A stretch of 64,000 bases of DNA. It comes from Allorhizobium ampelinum S4. GTDB lineage: Bacteria; Pseudomonadota; Alphaproteobacteria; Rhizobiales; Rhizobiaceae. The stretch covers positions 3,387,001 through 3,451,000 of the forward strand of contig NC_011989.1 in assembly GCF_000016285.1 (NCBI RefSeq), written 5' to 3'. Both the position numbers and the translations under genes were made by a program. The notes beneath the pieces are model-generated. The model searched no databases, had not been told where the DNA came from, and saw only the letters and a list, made by a program, of their open reading frames with translations. This document shows positions 1-7,827 of this stretch, one piece after another; the stretch's first letter is position 1, and each line of letters begins with the position of its first letter.

Positions 1-1338
1 CGGCAGATGCCCCGTGCCTTGGCACTCAACGAAGCGCTGACGCTGCGCGCCGATGAAACCATTCCGCAGCTTTCCCATTACCTGCTGATTTCCTCGGCCC
101 ATGCCCGTATGCAGATGGCCAGCACGACCGAAGCCTTGAAGGACACGGCAGATTATCTCTGGGAAATCGCGCTTGGCATCGACGATGGCGATGTGTCACT
201 GGCGGAACGCAAGCTGAGCGAGGCCCAGCAGAAGCTGGCGGAAGCGCTGGAGCGAAATGCGCCCGATGCCGAAATCAAGAAGCTGATGGACGAGGTCCGT
301 CAGGCAATGCAGGACTATATGAAGGCTCTTGCAGAGCGCCAGCAGCCGCAAAACGGCCAGCAGAACCAGCAAAGCGCTCAGAAAATGCTGACCCAGCGCG
401 ATCTGGAAAACATGATGAACCAGATCGAGAACCTGGCCCGTTCCGGCAACAAGGATGCCGCCCGCCAGATGTTGCAGGAGATGCAACGGATGATGAACAA
501 TCTCCAGGCCGGACGTCCACAGCGCTCCAATCCGCAGCAGCAACAGCAGACCAGCGAAGCGCGCAAGCAGATCGACAAGCTCGGCCAGATCATGCAGGAC
601 CAGCAGAAGCTGATGGACCAGACTTTCAAACTGGATCAGGAATTACAGAGCCGGTCACAGATGGGCGATGACCTTCAGCCGGAAGACGGTGACGGCATGA
701 GCCAGGACAATCCTCAGGCTGAACCAACGCCCGATGGCGATCAAAACCAGCAACAGGGCCAAAACCCGGACCAGAACCAGAATAAAGACAGCGCCGGAAA
801 AAATCCCTCCTCACCGGATCAGATGACCGCCGAGCAATTGCGTGAAGCGCTCAAACAATTGCGCCAGCAGCAGGATGCGCTTGGCAAGCAGCTGAAGGGC
901 GTCCAGGACGGACTTGGCAAGCTCGGCATCAAACCGGGGGAGAATTTCGGCCAGGCAGGCCGGGAAATGCAGGGCGCGGGCGAAGCACTCGGCAAAAGCC
1001 AAGGAGACCGGGCGGTGCAGGGTCAAGGTCGGGCGCTGGAAGCCCTGCGCCAAGGGGCGCGTGATATGATGAACCAGATGATGCAGGCCATGCAGCAAGG
1101 CCAGGGGCAAGGTCAGGGCCAGGGGCAAGGCATGGCGGAAGGCAATCAGGGCGGTCGCGACCCGCTGGGGCGGCCACGGTCAACCACCGGACCGGATTTT
1201 GGCGAGCGCGTCAAAGTCCCCGACGAAATCGACGTGCAGCGCGCCCGCGAAATCCTTGACGCGATCCGCAACAAGCTGGGCAATAATGCAAGCCCCGAAG
1301 TAGAGCGTCGCTATCTGGAACGGTTGCTGGACATGTAA
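1..1338 (+). CDS. DUF4175/TIGR02302-family protein, C-terminal part
   Basis: The reading frame is open from the left edge, so the true start lies outside the window and only the last ~445 residues are present. What remains is an alpha-helical, extremely Gln/Met-rich protein. It has many QQ and NQ runs (about residues 115-130, 180-190, 240-260) and a GQGQGQ stretch near residue 370, and ends with a charged conserved-looking tail (FGERVKVPDEID...YLERLLDM). This composition and tail match the C-terminal half of the rhizobial TIGR02302/DUF4175 proteins, whose missing N-terminal part normally carries membrane segments. The molecular function is unknown. The family call comes from remembered composition and tail and is fairly secure. 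Confidence 0.8.
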   Translation, partial: RQMPRALALNEALTLRADETIPQLSHYLLISSAHARMQMASTTEALKDTADYLWEIALGIDDGDVSLAERKLSEAQQKLAEALERNAPDAEIKKLMDEVRQAMQDYMKALAERQQPQNGQQNQQSAQKMLTQRDLENMMNQIENLARSGNKDAARQMLQEMQRMMNNLQAGRPQRSNPQQQQQTSEARKQIDKLGQIMQDQQKLMDQTFKLDQELQSRSQMGDDLQPEDGDGMSQDNPQAEPTPDGDQNQQQGQNPDQNQNKDSAGKNPSSPDQMTAEQLREALKQLRQQQDALGKQLKGVQDGLGKLGIKPGENFGQAGREMQGAGEALGKSQGDRAVQGQGRALEALRQGARDMMNQMMQAMQQGQGQGQGQGQGMAEGNQGGRDPLGRPRSTTGPDFGERVKVPDEIDVQRAREILDAIRNKLGNNASPEVERRYLERLLDM

Positions 1339-1340
1339 TG

Positions 1341-1370
1341 GAAGGGCGAGGAGGGGCGCTCGCGCCCTTC
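1341..1370 (+). terminator. Weak hairpin after the DUF4175 gene
   Basis: GAAGGGCG (1341-1348) pairs with CGCCCTTC (1363-1370) just after the stop codon, and there is extra GC pairing inside. No T-tract follows, so intrinsic termination is only a possibility. The hairpin sits between the convergent DUF4175 and cpdR genes. Confidence 0.35.
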
Positions 1371-1445
1371 AAGTCCATCAAAACAAATGACCGGATGGAC
1401 CTGCAATCCGTTCCAGGCGAACGTCGCGAGACCAACCGAATACCG

Positions 1446-1805
1446 TCAGGCTGTCAAAGCCTGTGCAACGGCCTTGCGGATATCGGGAAGCGCAAAGGGC
1501 TTTGGCACGACATCGATGATTTTTTCAAGCAGATCGTCGGCCCGTTCGCGCTGTTCGGCATAGCCGGTCATCAGCAGGATTTTCAGGCCCGGAAAATCCG
1601 AATGGGCGCGGTGCGCCAGTTCGATCCCATCCATGACCGGCATGCGGATATCCGACAGCAGCAGATCGAAATTGCTGGTAGCCAGCATTTCGAGACCCTC
1701 GGCGCCGTCTGCCGCCTCATGGGTTTCATGTCCGTCGAGCCGCAACGCCCGGGCAACGAAGGACCGCAGGGCATCCTCGTCTTCGGTAATCAGTATCTTG
1801 GCCAT
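1446..1805 (-). CDS. cpdR: CpdR-type single-domain response regulator
   Basis: This is a 119-residue stand-alone receiver domain starting MAKILITEDEDALRSF. It has the acidic pocket (EDED near residues 8-11), a phospho-acceptor Asp in LLLSDIRMPVMDG (about residue 51), the conserved Thr in LLMTGYA and the Lys in VVPKPF. There is no output domain. In alphaproteobacteria CpdR, when unphosphorylated, is a ClpXP adaptor that promotes CtrA degradation, linking the CckA-ChpT phosphorelay to the cell cycle. The start at 1805 gives the normal family length; the open frame extends 18 codons upstream but that part looks non-coding. The position close to hpt and the ftsE region fits the usual rhizobial neighbourhood. 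Confidence 0.88.
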   Translation of the reverse strand: MAKILITEDEDALRSFVARALRLDGHETHEAADGAEGLEMLATSNFDLLLSDIRMPVMDGIELAHRAHSDFPGLKILLMTGYAEQRERADDLLEKIIDVVPKPFALPDIRKAVAQALTA

Positions 1806-2137
1806 ATCGCATTCCCATCTTGAAGCCTGCCACATCACCATTCGACCAAACGCGATCAACGGTTGTCATCATGCGGCATGTTGTACCAGGGCATGAGGAT
1901 GCTCACGCATCCCCGCCGCTACAGCGCCCTCCCCGAATCATAGAGGATGGGTGGCGCTGTCATTACTGAAGCAAATCACCAGTTTTTCCTTTGCGAGAGG
2001 TAAACAACCGGCAGCCAAGACGAGAGGATGGTTAATAGTTTCTACCTGTTGAGCGCGATGACGTCCCACTTCAGGACGCCAGCCGCAATAAGGCATTCAC
2101 GCCATAAATATTTGTAATCAATATCTTTTATCGCAGA
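1806..2137. other. Intergenic region between hpt and cpdR
   Basis: No credible gene is visible in this 332-base stretch. It should carry the cpdR promoter, which is read leftward. It contains one copy of the dispersed palindromic repeat (1883-1917) and an AT-richer part (about 1980-2137). A GGTTAA element near 2030 resembles a CtrA half-site (TTAACC on the other strand), but I could not find a well-spaced second half. Confidence 0.5.
1883..1917. repeat. Dispersed palindromic repeat, copy A
   Basis: The core GGATGCTCACGCATCC (about 1897-1912) is a near-perfect palindrome, preceded by GTACCAGGGCATGA. The same core and left arm recur near 26.5, 29.4 and 34.3 kb, and inverted near 58.5 kb. It lies in non-coding DNA upstream of cpdR. 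Confidence 0.6.
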
Positions 2138-2686
2138 TTATGACGCTGCATCGCCGGTAACAACACCGACAAAAGGCAATTCGCGGAAAGCGTGAGCGAC
2201 ATCCATGCCATAGCCGACGACAAAATAATCCGGGCATTCGAAACCGACATAATCGGCCTCGCACACTTCCTTGCGCTTGACCTTCTTGTCGAGCAGCACG
2301 GCAATGCTAACATTGGCAGCACCCCGCTCATACATCAACGTGCGGGCAAACAGCAGGGTTCGTCCCGATTCCAGGATGTCGTCGATCAGCAAAACATTGC
2401 GGCCACGGACATCGCTGTCGATATCCTTGAGGATCTTGACCCCCTGCGACACAGTGCCGGTGCCGTAGCTGGACAAGGTGATAAATTCCACCTCCGGCGC
2501 AATGCCGACATGATGCAGCGCCCGGATCAGATCAGCGGCGAAAATAAACGAGCCTTTCAAGATCGAAATCACCAGAAGATCCTCGGAAGGACCATCGACA
2601 ATCGCCTTGGCGATCTCGATATTGCGGGCGGCGATCTGTTCGGCTGTGAACAAAGGTTCGATATTTTTTCCGCGAACGACAGGCAT
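2138..2686 (-). CDS. hpt: Hypoxanthine phosphoribosyltransferase
   Basis: This 182-residue protein is a type I phosphoribosyltransferase that converts hypoxanthine (and usually guanine) plus PRPP to the nucleotide in purine salvage in the cytosol. The PRPP-binding loop is visible as VLLIDDILESGRTL (about residues 99-112). The early LKGSFIF loop, the flexible SSYGTGT loop and the C-terminal base-binding segment YVGFECPDYFVVGYGMD are all in family order, and length is normal. It lies 68 bases downstream of the membrane-protein gene at 2755-3444 on the same strand and may be co-transcribed with it. Confidence 0.95.
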   Translation of the reverse strand: MPVVRGKNIEPLFTAEQIAARNIEIAKAIVDGPSEDLLVISILKGSFIFAADLIRALHHVGIAPEVEFITLSSYGTGTVSQGVKILKDIDSDVRGRNVLLIDDILESGRTLLFARTLMYERGAANVSIAVLLDKKVKRKEVCEADYVGFECPDYFVVGYGMDVAHAFRELPFVGVVTGDAAS

Positions 2687-2754
2687 GGAGTCTCCAGGAT
2701 TTCGCTGCCGATCTTCAGGCGACAGGGTTTTCTTTCACCCTGCCGATAGCACAA

Positions 2755-3444
2755 TCAGGATTGCGAGGCATCCTTAGGTGCAAAGGAAAGCTTGAGTTCC
2801 GGTTTTTTTCCACCGGGATGGCGCAGCCGGGCCGCAATGCCACGGCTATGGCCGACACCGATTTCCGGTGCGGGCGGGGTAATCAGCGTGGAGGCAACAA
2901 GACGACCCTCCGAATAGAGATCCGCCCTTATATCCGGCAGAGCCTGCGTCGTCGCGGCATGATTCTCAACAATCGCGTTGACCAGCAGGACCGGCATGCC
3001 GCCAGCAGTTTGCGGGGTCAGGCTGACATGGGTTATGTCGAGCGGGTTTCTGGCCGGGACCGCCTCCGTGCCGCCAATCAGGCAAAAGCCACCGGCGCTG
3101 AAAAACATCAGCACGGCAAGGGCTGCAATCAACGAGGTGAAAGACCGTTCCGATAGCTGCCCAAGGCGATTTTCCAACCGGACGACATGCCGGACAACAT
3201 GATTGACGATAGAATGCAGCACGCCCTGCGGTGCTGGCGCCTGTGGCCGGTATGGGGTCTTCATTTCCGCCTGGATTCGGCTGCGAAGCGCGCCGACGGG
3301 ATCACCGACCGTGACGAATTTCGCATCGCTCACATCTTCCGCCAGTCGGAAGCCGGGACGCGGCATGGGCCGATAGGGCCGCTCGGGCGGCAGGAGATCG
3401 ATATCGGGTTCGACATATTTAGGCCGAAAACGGAATGCGTTCAT
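2755..3444 (-). CDS. Uncharacterised single-pass membrane protein upstream of hpt
   Basis: This predicted 229-residue protein starts MNAFRFRPKYVEPDIDLLPP. A proline-rich, charged N-terminal cytoplasmic part (about 1-110) is followed by one hydrophobic segment (about 118-138, FTSLIAALAVLMFFSAGGF) and a C-terminal domain with DITHVSLTPQTAGG and LLVNAIVENHAA. That second half resembles the DUF3426-like extracytoplasmic domain of rhizobial zinc-ribbon (MJ0042-type) proteins that usually sit between ftsE and hpt. The N-terminal CxxC zinc ribbon expected of those proteins is not visible. The start was chosen for the GGCGAGGG sequence before ATG; the frame is open 120 codons further but the extension looks non-coding. 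Function is unknown. Confidence 0.7.
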   Translation of the reverse strand: MNAFRFRPKYVEPDIDLLPPERPYRPMPRPGFRLAEDVSDAKFVTVGDPVGALRSRIQAEMKTPYRPQAPAPQGVLHSIVNHVVRHVVRLENRLGQLSERSFTSLIAALAVLMFFSAGGFCLIGGTEAVPARNPLDITHVSLTPQTAGGMPVLLVNAIVENHAATTQALPDIRADLYSEGRLVASTLITPPAPEIGVGHSRGIAARLRHPGGKKPELKLSFAPKDASQS

Positions 3445-3572
3445 GGAACCCTCGCCAGAGCAAGTCCGGATATCGGAAAATGTGACCCCGATCCCGGCTT
3501 GATTGAAACAGATGAAGCACCCTTGATCGAAAGCTTCGCACCAGCCAGATGCGATAGAATACGAAGGGGCAT
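3441..3572 (-). CDS. Possible 43-residue leader ORF
   Basis: This short frame starts MPLRILSHLAGAKLSIKGAS, preceded by a plausible AAGGATA ribosome-binding site. Its TGA overlaps the ATG of the downstream membrane-protein gene in an ATGA arrangement, as in translationally coupled operons. There is no recognisable domain or homology I can recall. It could be chance, a leader peptide, or a remnant of the missing N-terminal region of the next gene. Confidence 0.25.
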   Translation of the reverse strand: MPLRILSHLAGAKLSIKGASSVSIKPGSGSHFPISGLALARVP

Positions 3573-3725
3573 TGAAACCTATCCTTTCAAGTCGTAAATT
3601 CGAATGGTTAATGATTTGTAAAAAATCACCGGATTGGCGCCGTAACATCGCGGCGTTTACCAAATGGTAACCGGAACCGTTAAGAACTGAGCAGTCGTCA
3701 ACAGGCTCAAGCCCGGGTTTATCCA

Positions 3726-4385
3726 TTGATCCACTTCGAAAATGTCGGCCTGCGATACGGGATGGGGCCTGAAATCCTCCGCGACCTGACCTTTGACATC
3801 CCAAAGCGCTCCTTCCAGTTCCTGACCGGGCCGTCGGGGGCTGGCAAGACCACGCTTTTGCGACTGCTGTTCATGTCGCTGAAACCGACACGTGGCCTGA
3901 TTCGCAGTTTCGGTCGTGATATTACCCAGATTCCACGCGATGAATTGCCTTTGCTGCGCCGCCGGGTCGGCATCGTCTTCCAGGATTTCCAATTGCTCGA
4001 CCATTTGACGACCTATGAAAATGTCGCATTGCCGCTGCGGGTTCGCGGCAAGGACGAGGCGAGCTATAAGCAGGATGTGCTGGAACTGTTGAAATGGGTG
4101 GGGCTGGGCGAGCGTATCAACGTGTTGCCGCCAATCCTCTCAGGCGGGGAAAAGCAGCGCGTTGCGATTGCCAGAGCCCTGATCGACCGGCCCGAAGTGC
4201 TACTGGCCGACGAGCCGACCGGCAATGTCGATCCGCCAATGGCGCGCCGCCTGCTCAGCCTGTTTCTGGAGCTGAACCGGCTGGGCACCGCCGTGGTGAT
4301 CGCCACCCATGACCTGACCCTGATGGACCAGGTTGATGCCCGGCGGATGATCCTCACTGAAGGGCGGCTCGATATTTATGAATGA
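3726..4385 (+). CDS. ftsE: Cell division ATP-binding protein FtsE
   Basis: This is a 219-residue ABC ATPase that partners FtsX at the inner membrane and relays ATP hydrolysis to peptidoglycan hydrolases at the septum. Walker A is GPSGAGKT (residues 35-42), with the Q-loop in VFQDFQLLDHLT, the ABC signature LSGGEKQR, Walker B VLLADEPTG and the H-loop IATHD. The start is TTG at 3726, giving MIHFENVGLRYG; no ATG fits the family N-terminus. The stop codon overlaps the ftsX start by 8 bases, so the two are translationally coupled. Confidence 0.93.
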   Translation: MIHFENVGLRYGMGPEILRDLTFDIPKRSFQFLTGPSGAGKTTLLRLLFMSLKPTRGLIRSFGRDITQIPRDELPLLRRRVGIVFQDFQLLDHLTTYENVALPLRVRGKDEASYKQDVLELLKWVGLGERINVLPPILSGGEKQRVAIARALIDRPEVLLADEPTGNVDPPMARRLLSLFLELNRLGTAVVIATHDLTLMDQVDARRMILTEGRLDIYE

Positions 4386-5454
4386 CCGCAAATCCGCGCC
4401 GCAGCCGCCGAAAAAAATACCCCTGAGCCCACCACTGGCCAAGACCCCGCCACCGGCCAAGAGCCCAGCGCCGGAGCGGGCCAAGGCACAAAGGCGGGTG
4501 GAAATGCAGGTGCGCCCCACCGGCCCCATCCTGCCACCCTCCAACATCCAGGGCAATGCGCTGATGGTGGTGATCGCTATTATGGCGTTCCTCGCCTGTC
4601 TGACACTTGGCGCGGTGTCGATGATACGCGGAACGGCAGCGAGCTGGCAAAGCCAGATCTCCCGTGAGGTGACGATCCAGATCAAGCCGGACGACACTGT
4701 CAACATGGATGAGGCCTTGACAAAAGCCAAGGACCTGGCGCTGACCTTCGTCGGCACCAAGACGGGACAGATTGTCGATGAGGCCGCAACGGCCCGCCTG
4801 CTGGAGCCCTGGCTCGGCACCGGACTGGATATCAACGACCTGCCGGTGCCTCGGCTGGTCATTATCACCATTGACGAGAACAACCCGCCTGACTTCGCCG
4901 CCATGCGGGATCTTTTGACCTCGCAGATCCCCCAGGCCTCGCTGGATGATCACCGCACCTGGGTGGATCGCCTGGTATCGATGGCCCGCACCACGGTGCT
5001 GATTGGCTTTGGCCTGCTGATCCTGGTGTTTACCGCCATGGTGCTGACGGTGATTTTTGCAACGCGCGGCGCCTTGTCCGGCAATCGACATATTATCGAG
5101 GTCCTGCATTTCGTCGGTGCCGAAAGCCTGTTCGTGGCGCGGGAATTCCAGAAGCATTTTCTGAAGATCAGCCTGAAGGGCTCCGCAGCTGGCGGGCTTG
5201 CCGCAGCTGGCCTGTTCGCACTGGCCAGTATCTGGCAGGACAATACGCTCGCCACACCGCAAGCCGATCAGGCCACCGCCATGTTTGGTCGGTTCGAAAT
5301 CGGCTTTACCGGCTATCTCGGTATTTTCGCCACGATGATCGTTATTGCTCTGCTGACAACGGTCACGGCCAGGTTGACTGTGATGCGTGCCATCTATGAA
5401 ATCGACCAGATCAGGTCGGACCCTAGCCGCAGTGGCGGGTTGCCACCCGAATGA
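4378..5454 (+). CDS. ftsX: Cell division protein FtsX
   Basis: This 358-residue permease-like subunit forms the FtsEX complex with FtsE. It has a long Pro/Lys-rich cytoplasmic N-terminus (about 1-58, PLSPPLAKTPPPAKSPAP), a first membrane segment (about 61-83), a large periplasmic loop (about 84-205) and then three membrane segments with the FtsX-type cytoplasmic loop RHIIEVLHFVGAE. The C-terminal segment (LTVMRAIYEIDQIR) follows the last helix. The N-terminal tail is longer than in enteric FtsX but common in rhizobia. The 8-base overlap with ftsE supports a two-gene operon. Confidence 0.92.
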   Translation: MNDRKSAPQPPKKIPLSPPLAKTPPPAKSPAPERAKAQRRVEMQVRPTGPILPPSNIQGNALMVVIAIMAFLACLTLGAVSMIRGTAASWQSQISREVTIQIKPDDTVNMDEALTKAKDLALTFVGTKTGQIVDEAATARLLEPWLGTGLDINDLPVPRLVIITIDENNPPDFAAMRDLLTSQIPQASLDDHRTWVDRLVSMARTTVLIGFGLLILVFTAMVLTVIFATRGALSGNRHIIEVLHFVGAESLFVAREFQKHFLKISLKGSAAGGLAAAGLFALASIWQDNTLATPQADQATAMFGRFEIGFTGYLGIFATMIVIALLTTVTARLTVMRAIYEIDQIRSDPSRSGGLPPE

Positions 5455-5460
5455 TCTTTT

Positions 5461-5502
5461 TATACGTCCTCGATGCGAGGATGCACCAGCATCCTCGATG
5501 CA
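5461..5502. repeat. Palindromic element after ftsX (degenerate repeat, copy B)
   Basis: GAGGATGC (5477-5484) and GCATCCTC (5489-5496) form an 8-bp stem around ACCA, seven bases downstream of the ftsX stop, preceded by TATACGTCCTCGATGC. The GGATGC/GCATCC core resembles the dispersed repeat elsewhere in the window, but the flanking arms differ. It may act as a 3' end hairpin for ftsEX. Confidence 0.45.
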
Positions 5503-5521
5503 GTCCCATTACCCACGAGCA

Positions 5522-6238
5522 ATGATAATGCGCCAAGCAGACCCTGATAAGGATCGAGGCAGCCGGACCGCCAAACTATTCCATCGGCAGGCACCGCTGC
5601 GCCGCCTGCTTCGCTATGGAGGCTACGCCATTCTCCTGTTGATGGCCTGTCTTGTCGCTGGCTTTCTGCATTTTGCCGATGACGTCACAGCGATGATGCC
5701 GCCTGCTGAGCCCAAGGCTGATGCCATTGTCGTGCTGACGGGTGGCTATCAGCGCATCGACCAGGCTGTCGACCTGTTGCGCAAGGGATCGGGACGGCGA
5801 CTGTTGATCTCAGGGGTCCATCCATCGACTTCGCCCGCGACGATCCGCAAAATGACGCAAGCCTCGCCCGATCTGTTTGCCTGCTGTGTGGACATGGGCT
5901 ACCGCGCCATTGACACCATCGGCAATGCCAATGAAACCGCCCAGTGGATCCACGACAAGGGCTTCTCCTCGGTTCTGGTCGTCACCAGCAATTACCATAT
6001 GCGCCGCAGCTTGATGGAACTGCGCCGTACAGATCATGAAACCCAGTTTATTCCCTATCCAGTCGTCACCGCCGATTTGCGCACCAGGGCCTGGTATGCC
6101 GATCCCAATGCGCTGCGTACGCTGATGTCGGAATACGCCAAGATCCTCATTGCCTATACCCGCGATCTCGGCGGCTGGGACAATTGGCAGGGGCTTCGCA
6201 CGCCTGGCAATGCATCGCAGCAATCCTCCCAAAGCTAG
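5522..6238 (+). CDS. YdcF/SanA-family (DUF218) membrane-anchored protein
   Basis: This protein of about 238 residues has a basic N-terminus, one membrane segment (about residues 29-48, YAILLLMACLVAGFLHF) and a periplasmic DUF218 domain. Family hallmarks visible are ADAIVVLTGGYQRIDQAVDLL, RRLLISG, NANETAQW and VVTSNYHMRRS, with the His-Met-Arg segment typical of the family. The DUF218 family includes ElyC and SanA of E. coli, which affect envelope polysaccharide metabolism, but the reaction is not established. ATGs at 5522 and 5528 are both possible and neither has a strong ribosome-binding site. It sits between ftsX and plsC on the same strand. Confidence 0.85.
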   Translation: MIMRQADPDKDRGSRTAKLFHRQAPLRRLLRYGGYAILLLMACLVAGFLHFADDVTAMMPPAEPKADAIVVLTGGYQRIDQAVDLLRKGSGRRLLISGVHPSTSPATIRKMTQASPDLFACCVDMGYRAIDTIGNANETAQWIHDKGFSSVLVVTSNYHMRRSLMELRRTDHETQFIPYPVVTADLRTRAWYADPNALRTLMSEYAKILIAYTRDLGGWDNWQGLRTPGNASQQSSQS

Positions 6239-6317
6239 TCGGACCTGCGATGTCGAACCATCTTCCTCTTATTGGAAAATTCGTATAGGCAGGGCCATCT
6301 GTCGGCGGAATATCTTC

Positions 6318-7121
6318 ATGCTTGCTTTGCGGTCCCATGTTTTCAACGTGCTGTTCTATGCCTGCCTGATCCTCTGGATGGTCTTGGCCGCGCCGATCTA
6401 TTTCATCTTGCCGCGCAAAATAGCCTATTCCGTCCCCAAGACATGGGCGCGATTCAGTCATTGGCTGATGAAAACCGTGGTCGGCACGACATTCGAAATT
6501 GAAGGCCTGGAGAATATCCCGCACTCCGGCTACATCCTCGCGCCAAAGCACCAATCCTTCTGGGATACCTATGCGCTTCTGCCCTGGCTGGACGATCCGG
6601 TCTATATCCTCAAGCGGGAATTGATGTGGATTCCGTTCTTCGGCTGGTATGCCGCCAAGCAGAACATGATCCCGGTCAATCGCGGTGGACGGGGTAAAGA
6701 AATGGTCAAGGTCATGCAACGTGCCGCCGTGGAAGTGCGCAACGGCCGTCAATTGGTCATCTATCCCGAGGGGACAAGACGCCCGCCCGGCGCCGACCCT
6801 GAATATAAATTCGGCATCGCCCGGCTTTACCGCGACCTCAAAGTGCCGGTCGTGCCGGTTGCCATGCATGCCGGCCTGTTCTGGCCGCGGCGCAGCCTGA
6901 TGCGCTATCCCGGGCATTACAAGATTCGTATCCTTCCCCCCATCCAACCGGGAATGAAGCCCGATGCATTTTTTGAAACATTGACCCGCCAGCTGGAGAC
7001 GGCCAGCGATGCACTGCTGCTGGAGGCCGCCCAGACCAATCCGGATCTCCCCATGCCGCCGACCGCCAAACACCGTCTTGAAACCATGAGAGCGCAGGAA
7101 CAGGCCAAGAACCCGTCATAA
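6318..7121 (+). CDS. plsC: 1-acyl-sn-glycerol-3-phosphate acyltransferase
   Basis: This 267-residue membrane acyltransferase transfers an acyl group to lysophosphatidic acid to give phosphatidic acid in phospholipid synthesis. An N-terminal hydrophobic segment (about 8-30) is followed by the catalytic HX4D motif in KHQSFWD, the substrate motif VNRGGRG and the conserved PEGTR block (YPEGTRRPPG). The start ATG at 6318 gives MLALRSHVFNVLFYAC, the common N-terminus for this group. The last codon and stop overlap by 6 bases with the stop of the convergent ChaC-like gene. Confidence 0.93.
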   Translation: MLALRSHVFNVLFYACLILWMVLAAPIYFILPRKIAYSVPKTWARFSHWLMKTVVGTTFEIEGLENIPHSGYILAPKHQSFWDTYALLPWLDDPVYILKRELMWIPFFGWYAAKQNMIPVNRGGRGKEMVKVMQRAAVEVRNGRQLVIYPEGTRRPPGADPEYKFGIARLYRDLKVPVVPVAMHAGLFWPRRSLMRYPGHYKIRILPPIQPGMKPDAFFETLTRQLETASDALLLEAAQTNPDLPMPPTAKHRLETMRAQEQAKNPS

Positions 7122-7655
7122 CGTCGGTTTGTTCAGTCCCTTGACCACGTGTTCCAGCCAATGATCACGGATGCCTATGCTGCGCAGGTGTTCCACGGTA
7201 TTCTCGACATAGGCCCGGTTATCACCCGACTGGCCGCTGGCCTGCGCGGTAACCTGTACCGCCTCCTCAACGGTAATCGCTCCCGCATATTGACGGTGGT
7301 TTCGGTCCACCACATAACCAACGCCAAGCACCCGCCGTCCATCAGACAATTGCAAGCGCAACGTTCTTTCCTGATAGACCATCGTCACCAGTTCCCGCGC
7401 TCGCAAATAGTCCAGCGTTTGCGTCCATGCCGATGGACTGACGCGAAACGCCACACCGTGGCAGGAACCGCCGCGATCCAGCCCCAGAACCAGACCGGGC
7501 GTCTGTTCGGTGCCACGATGCACGAAAGATCGAACACAAAGGGAGCGACGAAACCCGTGGGCCCTGGCACCCTGCCGTTCTTCATGGACAAAGCCGGGAT
7601 TCCACATCAAAGATCCGTAGCCAAACACCCAAAATTCGTCCATATCGCACGTCAT
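7116..7655 (-). CDS. ChaC-like gamma-glutamylcyclotransferase
   Basis: This 179-residue protein opens with the family signature FWVFGYGSLMWNPGF, the substrate-binding YGSL loop of the gamma-glutamylcyclotransferase fold. A later RARELVTMVYQER segment carries the conserved acidic residue expected in the active site. ChaC-type enzymes cleave glutathione to 5-oxoproline and Cys-Gly in the cytosol. The start at 7655 is supported by AGGAGC about 9 bases upstream; the open frame runs 78 codons further but that part lacks family sequence. The gene is convergent with plsC and overlaps its end. Confidence 0.88.
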   Translation of the reverse strand: MTCDMDEFWVFGYGSLMWNPGFVHEERQGARAHGFRRSLCVRSFVHRGTEQTPGLVLGLDRGGSCHGVAFRVSPSAWTQTLDYLRARELVTMVYQERTLRLQLSDGRRVLGVGYVVDRNHRQYAGAITVEEAVQVTAQASGQSGDNRAYVENTVEHLRSIGIRDHWLEHVVKGLNKPTL

Positions 7656-7827
7656 AATGCTCGCTCCTGCTGTCTCATTCTCGAATTCTGATAGGTTCGG
7701 GTTGAAATTATCCAGCAGAAATGAATTTTTACAGCAGTCTTTGCACTGATAACCGGTGCTGGGCTCTGATGACTCAAAAGTCGCTTCAGTGACCGCTGGG
7801 CAAAATGGAAGACAATTGGAGAAGCGC

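Noticed and set aside
811..1128. Long minus-strand frames inside the DUF4175 gene
   Set aside because: They are mirror frames created by Gln-rich GC-biased codons; composition and lack of start signals mark them as shadows.
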